From positions 6,843 to 50,049 of the forward strand of contig JAAFHV010000033.1 of NCBI GenBank assembly GCA_013297655.1: a stretch of 43,207 nt of DNA, read 5' to 3'. Origin of the DNA: Myxococcales bacterium. GTDB lineage: Bacteria > Myxococcota_A > Polyangia > Polyangiales > Polyangiaceae. Both the position numbers and the translations under genes were made by a program. How positions within the stretch are numbered: position 1 is the first letter of the stretch; each line of letters starts with the position of its first letter. The notes beneath the pieces are model-generated. The model worked only from the letters and a program-made list of their open reading frames with translations, made no database searches and had not been told where the DNA came from. Positions 24,041 to 31,652 of the stretch are shown in pieces.

Positions 24041-24705
24041 GCACGGCCCTGAAGACGACGCGTTCGATCCCGCTCCTGCTGGTTCTTGCCGCGCCGTTCG
24101 CCGCCTGCGGTGGCGCGGTGCAAGGGGGCACGAGCGACGCCGGCGGTGACGCGAAGAGCGCCGGAACGAGCACGAGCGCCCCGACCGAGAGCTGCGAGAG
24201 CGTAGGTGGCAAGTGCGGGCCGACCCCGGATTTGCCATGCAACGCCGACGAGTCGAGCGTCCGTGCGCGCTGCCCAGAGCTCGAGCCCTGCTGCGTGAAG
24301 CTCCCCCCGCTCGGGCCTGGCGAGTGCCGCACCAACGCCGACTGCGGGTCGCAGAACACTCCCGGTCGATCGCCGGGCACTGGCACCTGCGAGAGCAACG
24401 CCTGCGTGTGCGATGCCGTGTCCACGCGCCTCGAGAACGGCCGCTGCGGTCCCGTGCCCGAGGCAGGCGAGAGCTACCTCTGCACGATCGGAACGGCGTT
24501 CCCGAAGTCGTCCGCGGTCTGCGGCGTGATCCCGTGCGATCCGGGCGCCGTCTGCGCGCTCTCCGGCGCGACCGCCCAATGCATCCCGCCGCAGATGAAA
24601 CGCACGGGCGAAGAGACGTGCGTGCTCGTGAACTGCGGCGCGATCTTCTGCGCGCCGGGCCTCGTCTGTACCGACCCATCGCGCGGAGTGTGCAAAGCCG
24701 AGTGA
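24037..24705 (+). CDS. Cysteine-rich lipoprotein
   Basis: ATG 24037 overlaps the preceding stop and gives 222 aa: lipoprotein signal (LLLVLAAPFAACGG, Cys24), Gly/Ser/Thr linker, then about twenty cysteines in short spaced clusters (GGKCGPTPDLPCN, CRTNADCGS, CESNACVCD, CVLVNCGAIFCAPGLVC). The pattern CxxNxDC and CxxxxCxC resembles small EGF-like or Dickkopf-like disulfide modules found in many myxobacterial surface lipoproteins. Probably an adhesion or binding protein at the cell surface; this is inference. Confidence 0.78.
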   Translation: MSTALKTTRSIPLLLVLAAPFAACGGAVQGGTSDAGGDAKSAGTSTSAPTESCESVGGKCGPTPDLPCNADESSVRARCPELEPCCVKLPPLGPGECRTNADCGSQNTPGRSPGTGTCESNACVCDAVSTRLENGRCGPVPEAGESYLCTIGTAFPKSSAVCGVIPCDPGAVCALSGATAQCIPPQMKRTGEETCVLVNCGAIFCAPGLVCTDPSRGVCKAE

Positions 24706-24837
24706 CGTCCCGGGAGGCCTGCACGGAGGCCGGTCTCTTCGGAAATACCCGGTCCCGCTCGCTTTTTTGTCGCGTCGATCCGGTTCGGCTTTACCCTGGA
24801 AACGTGCGCCTCGAGTGTGGCGCGCACGCGGAGGTCG

Positions 24838-26544
24838 ATGACCAAGGCGAAGAAACGCTTCGTTCCGGGAACACGGGTCGGTCCATACGAGCTCGTGCGT
24901 CTGCTCGGTCAGGGCGGGATGGGCTCCGTGCACGAGGCGCGCTCGGCGAGCGGCCCCGTCGCGATCAAGCTGCTCAGCGGATACCAACCTATGCAGGGGC
25001 TCGACCCGCGCTTCCAACGCGAGGCGGAGGCGCTCCGCACGCTCCAACACCCCGGCATCGTGCCGGTGCTCGACGTCGGGATGGATACGGCGACGAACAC
25101 GCCGTACATCGTGATGGAGCTGCTCGACGGTGATGATCTCGACTCCGTTATCGGGCGCACGGGCCGGCTCGCGCCAGAGACCGTCGTCGGGATCGGGCTC
25201 GAGGTGGGGCGCGCGCTCGCCCACGCGCATCTCCATAATTTGATCCATCGCGACATCAAGCCGGCAAACGTCTTTTTGCCTCGCGACGTGGCGCGTGGGC
25301 GCGCGATCCTCTGCGATTTTGGCCTCGCCAAGCGCACCGACCTCCTCGGATCGCTCACCGAGACCGGCGCGCTACTCGGCACTCCGCACTACATGTCTCC
25401 CGAGCAGTTCCTCGACGCAAAGCGGGTCGACGCGAGGACCGACGTGTGGAGCCTCGGCATGACGCTGCTCCACGCGCTCGTGGGATCACACCCGCTCGAG
25501 GCGATCGACGATCCGGGGCAGATCATGATCACGCTCTGCACGAAGCCGATCCCCGACGCCCGCGATCTGCTGTCTACCGCTCCGGCGGAGCTCGCGGACG
25601 CGCTCGCGCAGGCGCTCGTGACCGACCCACGGAAGCGCGGCTCGCTGACCGACCTCCTCACCGCCCTCGAGCTCGTCGAGGAGGGCTTGCCGCGCGTATC
25701 GCAGAAGCCGCGCCGTGCATCGACGGGAGGGGGGCCACGATCGCGTCGTGCCGCCGCGCCGTCGACCGAGGACGAAGCTCCGACGAGCCTCGCGCTCGTG
25801 CAGGGAAGCTACCGCGTGATCAGCCGAAACTCGGGCGCGGGCCTCGTCTACGAGGGCCTCGATCCGGATCGCCGGGTCGTAAGAATCGAGCGATTTCCAG
25901 GCCTTCTACGCACGGATGGGGGCCGCGAGGCCTTCGAGCAGGAGGTGTTTGCGCTGAGGTCGGTGCTCACCGAGAGCATCCTCGCGGTGCTCGACGACGG
26001 CGCCGTAGGTGACGACGCGTGGCTCGTGACGGAGCCGAAAGACGGGCAAGATCTGGAGTCGTTCGTCCAAGAGGCGGGCCCGCTACCGTACCTCGTGGCG
26101 GTGCGCGCCTTCGCGAAGCTCGCGCGAGGGCTCTCGTCGTTAGGGGACGTGGGGATCGTGCACGGCGCGCTTCGCCCCGAGGCGTTTCACCTTCGGTCCG
26201 GGAAGGGCGCGTCGAACCTTCTGGTGCTCCACGATCTGGGGATCGCGCGTCGGCTTTCGGCGTTCATGGCGAGGTCCGCGACGTCCTCTCCTCCGCGCCG
26301 GAAAGGGGCCAACGTGCGTACCGACGTCGTGGGCATCGTGGCCTCGCTCTCCTTCGTGCTCACGGGCGTGTTGCCGTTCGCCGGCCGGTCGAAGCTGAGC
26401 CTGGGCGGTGAGGCCCTCGCGAAGGTGGGCGCGGGCATGGCCGAGAAGCGCGCGCTCGAGGGCCTGCTCCGCCGCGCGATCGCGGACGACATCCCCGATC
26501 TCGACGCCCTCTCGGACGATCTCTCGGCGCTCGCCGAGAGATAA
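24838..26544 (+). CDS. Ser/Thr protein kinase fused to a pseudokinase-like domain
   Basis: The 568-aa cytosolic protein starts at ATG 24838, with a purine-rich GCGGAGG upstream. Kinase domain 1 (~17-275) is intact: GQGGMGSV (24-31), VAIK with Lys44, HRDIKPAN (137-144), DFG 160-162 and GTPHYMSPE 181-189. After an Arg/Ala-rich linker (~288-320), a second kinase-like domain spans ~324-568. Its glycine loop is NSGAGLVYEG (331-340). The HRDxKPxN equivalent is HGALRPEA (442-449), so the catalytic Asp and Asn are lost and Lys is Arg. The metal-binding DFG is partly kept as DLG (466-468). It is probably a pseudokinase regulating domain 1. No transmembrane helix is seen, unlike most bacterial STPKs. 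Confidence 0.92.
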   Translation: MTKAKKRFVPGTRVGPYELVRLLGQGGMGSVHEARSASGPVAIKLLSGYQPMQGLDPRFQREAEALRTLQHPGIVPVLDVGMDTATNTPYIVMELLDGDDLDSVIGRTGRLAPETVVGIGLEVGRALAHAHLHNLIHRDIKPANVFLPRDVARGRAILCDFGLAKRTDLLGSLTETGALLGTPHYMSPEQFLDAKRVDARTDVWSLGMTLLHALVGSHPLEAIDDPGQIMITLCTKPIPDARDLLSTAPAELADALAQALVTDPRKRGSLTDLLTALELVEEGLPRVSQKPRRASTGGGPRSRRAAAPSTEDEAPTSLALVQGSYRVISRNSGAGLVYEGLDPDRRVVRIERFPGLLRTDGGREAFEQEVFALRSVLTESILAVLDDGAVGDDAWLVTEPKDGQDLESFVQEAGPLPYLVAVRAFAKLARGLSSLGDVGIVHGALRPEAFHLRSGKGASNLLVLHDLGIARRLSAFMARSATSSPPRRKGANVRTDVVGIVASLSFVLTGVLPFAGRSKLSLGGEALAKVGAGMAEKRALEGLLRRAIADDIPDLDALSDDLSALAER

Positions 26545-26660
26545 ATGGGACTCGCTCCGTGATTGCCACTTTGCGCGCGAGCGTGCCTATTTTTCCCTGA
26601 CGCAGCGCGAAAGCGAAACCCGGGTTGCGGGTGTGCGCGCGCTCGGTCTAGAAGCGTCCC

Positions 26661-27539
26661 ATGGCCATTCGTCACGTCGTGCTCGATTTCGACGGCACCT
26701 GCACCAAAGTCGAAGACGTCGCGAGCGACTACGTCGACGCGTGCATCGAGATGTTCGAGCGCGAGGTACGGGCCGGCACGCGCGCCCTCTTCCTCGAGAA
26801 GCTCGCCGTCGTGAAGGCAGCGTCGCCGGTCATGGGCTGGGAGTTTTCGATTCCGCCTTTGGCCATCACCTACGCGGCGCCCTCCGCACCCGCGTACGCC
26901 GATCCGTACATCGCGGTCGGCGAAGCGGTGAAGCTCGTGCTCCGCGCGCTCGAGCTCGACATTCGAACGCCCATCCCCGACCTCCACACGCCGTCGAACG
27001 ATCGCGCCGAGGCGCCGTGGCGCGACGAGATGATCGAGGTCCTCTCCAAGCTCCACGAGAAGCGCTTCACGATCCATTTCGTGTCGAACTCGAAGACGGC
27101 CAAGATCGAGGCGCGCCTCGACAAGCTCCTCGAAGGCAAAGATGCGCTCCGCAAGGCCGTTCGGGTGAAGGGCGAGGCCGGCAAGTTCGTCGTCCGCGAC
27201 GCCAAGGGGCTCGCTCCCGAATTCGAGGCCGCCTTCTTCGCCATCCCCGCCGCGAGCGATGCTCGGATCGCGGACAAGCGCCCCATTTACCTTCGTCGCG
27301 GCGGCTACTTCGAGGCGCTCGCCGACATCTGGGGGACCATCGCCGAGGCGAGCGAGACGCTGGTTTGCGGCGACATTTGGGAGCTCGATCTCGCGATGCC
27401 GGCGCACCTCGGGGCCGAGGTCCACCTCGTCGAGCGGCTCGATCCGCACCCCACCTACGACTACGAAAAGGCGGCGGTAAAGGCGCTCGGAAAGCGAGCT
27501 ACCTTCGGCGCGCTTCGACAGGTGCTCGACCGCATCTGA
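26661..27539 (+). CDS. HAD-superfamily hydrolase-like protein
   Basis: The 292-aa protein starts at ATG 26661 with MAIRHVVLDFDGTCT, the HAD motif I (nucleophile Asp9, Asp11). Motif II-like FVSNSKTAKIE lies at about 149-159 and motif IV-like VCGDIWELDL near the C-terminus (~235-244). An insertion of ~120 residues between motifs I and II forms a cap (GWEFSIPPLAITYAAPSAP). A phosphatase acting on a small phosphorylated metabolite is most likely; the substrate is unknown. It stands alone after the kinase gene (116-bp gap). Confidence 0.82.
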   Translation: MAIRHVVLDFDGTCTKVEDVASDYVDACIEMFEREVRAGTRALFLEKLAVVKAASPVMGWEFSIPPLAITYAAPSAPAYADPYIAVGEAVKLVLRALELDIRTPIPDLHTPSNDRAEAPWRDEMIEVLSKLHEKRFTIHFVSNSKTAKIEARLDKLLEGKDALRKAVRVKGEAGKFVVRDAKGLAPEFEAAFFAIPAASDARIADKRPIYLRRGGYFEALADIWGTIAEASETLVCGDIWELDLAMPAHLGAEVHLVERLDPHPTYDYEKAAVKALGKRATFGALRQVLDRI

Positions 27540-27596
27540 CTTCGAGCGTCACCTCGTTCGAAGTGCATGCATACTACATGTGATGCACGGGTCGGC

Positions 27597-28124
27597 TCAA
27601 TCGCGCGCGAGCATCATTGCGAGGAAGTCGGTCGGCCCCGGATCTTTTCCGAGCTGCATCAAGAGGGTCGTGGCTTGGCCGCGGTGGTGGGTCTGGTGGT
27701 TGAAGAAGTGGGTGACCACGACCCAGACCTGCTGCTCGAAGGCGGCGCCGGCCACGCTCTTGAAAGGAAACGGCGCTTCGAGGGCTGCCTCGTCGACGCC
27801 TGCGATCCAGCCCTCGATGTCGCGGTCGGTTTTCTCGCGCTCGCGACGCAGATCTTCGAATTGCGGATAGAGCACCTGGTTCATGCTCTTCACCGCGATG
27901 GGCTTTCCCGCGGCGTCCGAGAGGAAGCGACCCGGATCTTTGGTGAAGCGGCCGAGCCAAATGCGATCGGCGAGCAGCAGGTGCGAGAGAGTGCCGTGGA
28001 GCGATCCGAAGAAGGCGCCGAGGTCGCGGTTGCGCTCGTCTTCGGTGAGCTCTGCCGACCGCGCGTAGAGCTTCTCATTCATCCAGCGGTTGTAACGCGC
28101 GAGGGCGACGTACGACGCGATCAT
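27597..28124 (-). CDS. DinB family protein
   Basis: ATG 28124 gives 175 aa starting MIASYVALARYNRWMNEKLY; twelve further in-frame residues are skipped because the internal start begins the first helix. The four-helix-bundle metal motif is visible: His43/His48 in FGSLHGTLSHLLLADRIWL, and His residues in THFFNHQTHHRGQ (~140-152). DinB/YfiT proteins bind a divalent metal through three histidines, and several act as thiol-dependent transferases. Convergent with the HAD gene (57 bp between). Confidence 0.88.
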   Translation of the reverse strand: MIASYVALARYNRWMNEKLYARSAELTEDERNRDLGAFFGSLHGTLSHLLLADRIWLGRFTKDPGRFLSDAAGKPIAVKSMNQVLYPQFEDLRREREKTDRDIEGWIAGVDEAALEAPFPFKSVAGAAFEQQVWVVVTHFFNHQTHHRGQATTLLMQLGKDPGPTDFLAMMLARD

Positions 28125-28182
28125 GGCGCGAGCATGTGGCCACCCCGGCGCCGAAACCAAGCTAAAAAATAGCCAAACGCGA

Positions 28183-28214
28183 CGTCGCCAGGACCCCGAA
28201 GGACCCTGGCGACG
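28183..28214 (-). terminator. Probable terminator of the cytochrome-lipoprotein operon
   Basis: CGTCGCCAGG (28183-28192) pairs perfectly with CCTGGCGACG (28205-28214), a 10-bp GC-rich stem with a 12-base loop. On the minus strand it follows the stop at 28251 by 36 bases, and a TTTTTT run lies a further ~17 bases on (RNA sense). The distance from stem to T run is longer than in classic intrinsic terminators. Confidence 0.55.
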
Positions 28215-28250
28215 ATCACGAAGAACGGGTTGGGTACGTTCCCTTAGTGC

Positions 28251-29987
28251 TCAGTCTTCGCCGACGAACTTGGCGGACTGCGCCTCGAGCACGCAGGTGG
28301 TGCCGCTGAAGCGCTGCGCGCCGGGCTTGGAGCCGAGGTTGTCGCTCGGGAGGAGCGAGTCGGACTCGACGAGGTTGTGGTACACGTCGACGAACTCCGC
28401 GCGGCGCTGCGACAGCATGCGGAGCGTGTCCTCGGTGAACGTCGCCGCGCTCGCGGTCTTGCGGTCGGCGCAGGCCTTGCCATAAGCCTCGAGGGTCGCG
28501 GTGTGCGCGGCCGCGTCGTCGGTCTTGGCGATGCGAGCGGCGAGGCCCTTCGCGCCACGGGCGGTCGACTTTGCGAGGTTCGCGCCGAACTGCGCCTTGA
28601 GGTCGGCAGGATCTTTCCACGTCGCGGGGAGCGCGTCGGCGAGGGCGCAACGGGGCGCCGAGAACGCGGGGGTGGTGAAGTCGGTCATGAGAACGTCGGC
28701 GACGAAATCGGCGTCGACGAGGCCCTGACGGACGAGCTCCTGGACCGCGTCGACGTCGGCGTAGCTCTTCTCCGGGCCGTTCATCGGGAAGATGGAATCG
28801 CCGCTTTGACCGCCGATTTTGCTCCCGAACTTGGTCAGCGTCTCGCTGTAGGCCTTCGAGTCGACGGAGAGCGAGTCGATCGTGGGGAGCTTGAAGGCGA
28901 CGCTCTGCTCGAGACCGAGCTCGACGCCGGTGCCGGTGCGCGGCGCGCGCAAGAGGGGGCTCACCACGAACGCGCCGGGGAGCATGCTCGAGAACGTGCT
29001 CACCGTTCCGAAGCGCTGGCTGTTCTTCGAGTGCGCCGCGATGAGGGTGCCCTCACCCACGTCGCAGAAGAGCTGCGTGAGCACACCTTTGAGGTCGCCC
29101 GCGGTCTTCGCGCGTGTGACGCGGCCCTTCGTGTGGAGGTGCTCCGACGCGATGACTCGCTTCTCCATGTCGTCCGCGCGGGTCACCTTCGAGAACATGC
29201 GGTTGAAGGTGGCGTCCGGCGACTTGGGGTCGGAGACGGTCATCCAGGTCGACGTCCAATTGGCCCAGGAGTCGTGGAGCTCCTTCATGATGGGGCCACC
29301 GGACGTGTGGCAGCTCATGCACTCGAACGTGGGCTTCGCGCCCTTCGCCTGCGAGGGGACCATGGTGCCGTCGCCCTTGCGCACCCAGGTGCCGTTCTCC
29401 TCTTTCCAGTACACGAATGCCTGGATTTTCTCGCTCCAAGCCATCACTTCGGTGCCGTCTTGCGGCGCGCCGTTTCCGGAAGCGAACGAGGCGATGTAGA
29501 GCTTGTCGCTCGTGGCTCCCGCGCCGCCGGCGACCACGAAGCGGTACGCGTTGTCGAGCGCGGGCTTGTCGCCGAGCTCCGACACGACGAAGAACTCGGG
29601 CTTCGTGGCGGGGGTGGGCGCGGGGGACGGCGCGGCCGAGCCGGAGCCCGTCGCGGAGCCCGAAGGAACGGCGGAGCCCGATCCGGTGGGAGCCGGGGCA
29701 GCGACCGCGACACCTTCGAGGCGATCGAGGATCGCGGAGAGCTTGGTCGGACACGCCCCGGTGCCCTTCGCGTTGATGCGCTTGCCCTTCACGACGAGCG
29801 TGCACTTCGCGGTGCCGAGCACGTTCGTGAGGAACACGTCCTCCGGCACCCCCGCGGCGGTGACGTCGTCGACGGTGGTCTCCTCCTCGCCGGGCTCACT
29901 CGCGCCGCAGGCCGGGAGCGCAAAACCCGAGATGGCGGCAGTGGAGAGCGCGAGCAACGGCAAGAGCGAGCGGCGAATGGCCTTCAT
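28251..29987 (-). CDS. CxxCH-containing lipoprotein, paralog 2 (c-type cytochrome-like)
   Basis: ATG 29987 gives 578 aa with lipoprotein signal (ISGFALPAC, Cys27). An acidic stretch (EPGEEETTVDD) follows immediately. A Pro/Ser/Gly/Ala-rich linker at ~96-130 leads to the main domain. One heme-binding CMSCH lies at 223-227, followed by GGPIMKELHDSWANWTSTW, the core shared with the upstream paralog. The ~310 C-terminal residues are a separate helical domain with several cysteines. A single covalent heme c is expected after export; the function is unknown. The gene is third in the minus-strand operon and is preceded by an intercistronic hairpin. Confidence 0.82.
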   Translation of the reverse strand: MKAIRRSLLPLLALSTAAISGFALPACGASEPGEEETTVDDVTAAGVPEDVFLTNVLGTAKCTLVVKGKRINAKGTGACPTKLSAILDRLEGVAVAAPAPTGSGSAVPSGSATGSGSAAPSPAPTPATKPEFFVVSELGDKPALDNAYRFVVAGGAGATSDKLYIASFASGNGAPQDGTEVMAWSEKIQAFVYWKEENGTWVRKGDGTMVPSQAKGAKPTFECMSCHTSGGPIMKELHDSWANWTSTWMTVSDPKSPDATFNRMFSKVTRADDMEKRVIASEHLHTKGRVTRAKTAGDLKGVLTQLFCDVGEGTLIAAHSKNSQRFGTVSTFSSMLPGAFVVSPLLRAPRTGTGVELGLEQSVAFKLPTIDSLSVDSKAYSETLTKFGSKIGGQSGDSIFPMNGPEKSYADVDAVQELVRQGLVDADFVADVLMTDFTTPAFSAPRCALADALPATWKDPADLKAQFGANLAKSTARGAKGLAARIAKTDDAAAHTATLEAYGKACADRKTASAATFTEDTLRMLSQRRAEFVDVYHNLVESDSLLPSDNLGSKPGAQRFSGTTCVLEAQSAKFVGED

Positions 29988-30023
29988 GATTCCTCGATTG
30001 GGTAGAAAAACAGAATTCTTACG

Positions 30024-30048
30024 GGCAGATCCGAACGTTCGGATTGCC
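30024..30048 (-). terminator. Intercistronic hairpin (possible attenuator/terminator)
   Basis: ATCCGAAC-GTTCGGAT (30029-30044) is a perfect 16-bp palindrome, extended by GGCA/TGCC at both ends with one bulged G, giving a ~12-bp stem. It begins 3 bases after the stop of the upstream cytochrome-like gene on the minus strand, and a TTTTT run lies about a dozen bases downstream. It may uncouple expression of the last gene, stabilise the upstream mRNA, or terminate partly. Confidence 0.5.
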
Positions 30049-30050
30049 AA

Positions 30051-31652
30051 TTATTTTTCGGCCGGCAAGAGCGGGAGCGGGACCCGCGAGCCGGGGAACA
30101 TTTTGGTCGCGAGCTCTTTGCGATCCGTCGATCGTTTCTTCAGCTCCGCGCGACCCTCGGTCGTTTGCACCTTCGCGAGCTCCGCCTTGATGCGCGGCAC
30201 GGCCTCGGTGAGGTACGCCGTTCGTGCGGCGGCGACCTTGTCTTTGGCGCCGTCGTCGAGGAGCGTTTTGGCGTAGTCGCGGCGCGGACCGGCTGGGATG
30301 GCGGCGTCGACTTGGGTCCGCAGCACCGCGCGGACATGGGCGTCGACCTTGGTCGCGTCGGTCGGTAGCTTGTCGAGCACCTTCGGGTAGACGGCGCAGC
30401 GGGTGGGGGAGAACACGTCGTTCTTCTCGTCGAGGAGGCGAATCGCCGTCACCGTCGGGAACGAGACGACGCCCTTCTTTTGAAGGCCGCGTTCGATGCG
30501 TTTGTCCATCTCGGAGCGCACCGGCATCATCACCGGGAACACGTCGAGGGAGTAGGAGAGCGGCCGCACGATCGAGCTCCCGAAGACGAACGGGTCGACC
30601 CACACCTCGAGCGGCACGGTCTCGGTGCCGGTGGCGTAGCGGAGCTCCGTCTCGCAGAACACGCTCTTCAAGAGCCCGCCGATGCCCTTCGGCTGGTCGC
30701 CGTCGATGTTCGCCTGCACGAACCCGGTGCCGGTGAGCACGCTGCCGTCTTGTTTGGGGAGGCCTTCGTTCCAGGCCGCGGTGCCGGCGACCATGATCTT
30801 CTCGAGGTCGTTCGCGAAGCTGATGCGGGGGTGCGATTTGTCGAGCGAAGCGCTCTCGCTCACGATCGCCTTGGTGTCACCGCTGATGTTCGAGTCGACG
30901 GGGAGGAGCTTGTGGGTAGATACCCAGTTCGACCACGGCTCGGACAGCTCGTTCATGAGCGGGCCCATGTTCACGTGGCAGTCGTTGCACTGGCGATCTT
31001 TGGTGCTCGGTGTCTTGGCGACGCGCTTCGTGGTGGGCTTCTTCTCGTACACGAGGACGGAGTTGTCCGGCATGAGCCGAATCCGCTGCATCACGCCGGG
31101 GCCCTTCGGATCGGGGCCAGGAGAGAACACGTAGAAGTTGTAGAGGCCAGTGCGGCGGTCGAGCGCCATCACCTCGACGCGGTCGAACACCATCGTGTCG
31201 CCGCGTTTGCCGGCTTCGGTGTCCGGATCGCTGAAGAGCGCCATCATGAGGCTGTAGCTGCCCCATTGTGGATCGTAGACCTCGGCGGGCGGCACACGAT
31301 CGGGCGTGTTGCAGCCGGTGACGATCGCGCGCGGGAGGATGGTCCTCGTCTTGGAGGTGCCGCTCTCGCTGCGCGTTTGTGCCTCTTCGACGACGAAGAT
31401 TTCTTTCGAGTCGGTGCGCGAGCAGGCGCGGCCCATGCCGAAGAGCTGCTCGGCTTGGGCGTAGTTGGCGGGGACCTTCTTCAGGTCTTTCCGCAGCAGG
31501 TCGGCGACGCGGTCGTCACCGAAGAGGCCGTCGGCCTCCGCGATGTCTTCTTCGGACTTCTCGATCTCTTCGTCGGGAGCGCCGCCACACGCGGGGGCGA
31601 ACGCTGCCACGAGGAGCGCGGAGAAGAGCCCGAGGGCCCCCCGGAGCTTCAT
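30051..31652 (-). CDS. CxxCH-containing lipoprotein, paralog 1 (c-type cytochrome-like)
   Basis: ATG 31652 overlaps the stop of the upstream lipoprotein gene by 4 bp and gives 533 aa. Lipoprotein signal FAPAC (Cys22) is followed by an acidic stretch (APDEEIEKSEEDIAEAD). A long N-terminal domain (~45-215) includes VFDRVEVMALDRRTGLYNFYVFS. Heme motif CNDCH lies at 222-226, followed by VNMGPLMNELSEPWSNWVSTH, which aligns with the downstream paralog residue for residue in several places (GP.M.EL..W.NW.ST). A long C-terminal domain follows. It is probably a periplasmic or surface heme protein; a redox role is inferred only from the heme motif. Confidence 0.85.
   Translation of the reverse strand: MKLRGALGLFSALLVAAFAPACGGAPDEEIEKSEEDIAEADGLFGDDRVADLLRKDLKKVPANYAQAEQLFGMGRACSRTDSKEIFVVEEAQTRSESGTSKTRTILPRAIVTGCNTPDRVPPAEVYDPQWGSYSLMMALFSDPDTEAGKRGDTMVFDRVEVMALDRRTGLYNFYVFSPGPDPKGPGVMQRIRLMPDNSVLVYEKKPTTKRVAKTPSTKDRQCNDCHVNMGPLMNELSEPWSNWVSTHKLLPVDSNISGDTKAIVSESASLDKSHPRISFANDLEKIMVAGTAAWNEGLPKQDGSVLTGTGFVQANIDGDQPKGIGGLLKSVFCETELRYATGTETVPLEVWVDPFVFGSSIVRPLSYSLDVFPVMMPVRSEMDKRIERGLQKKGVVSFPTVTAIRLLDEKNDVFSPTRCAVYPKVLDKLPTDATKVDAHVRAVLRTQVDAAIPAGPRRDYAKTLLDDGAKDKVAAARTAYLTEAVPRIKAELAKVQTTEGRAELKKRSTDRKELATKMFPGSRVPLPLLPAEK

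Noticed and set aside
22859-24724. 621-aa open frame on the minus strand antisense to puuD and two lipoprotein genes
   Set aside because: Arg/Ser-rich composition without motifs; the opposite strand has strong family signals.
24716-24766. Possible terminator after the cysteine-rich lipoprotein gene (GGCCT/AGGCC hairpin and a T6 run)
   Set aside because: The stem is only 5 bp and the T run lies about 30 bases away, so it does not look like an intrinsic terminator.
28377-30005. 542-aa open frame on the plus strand opposite the cytochrome-like lipoprotein gene
   Set aside because: His/Glu/Arg-rich shadow composition; the minus strand encodes a signal peptide and CxxCH protein.
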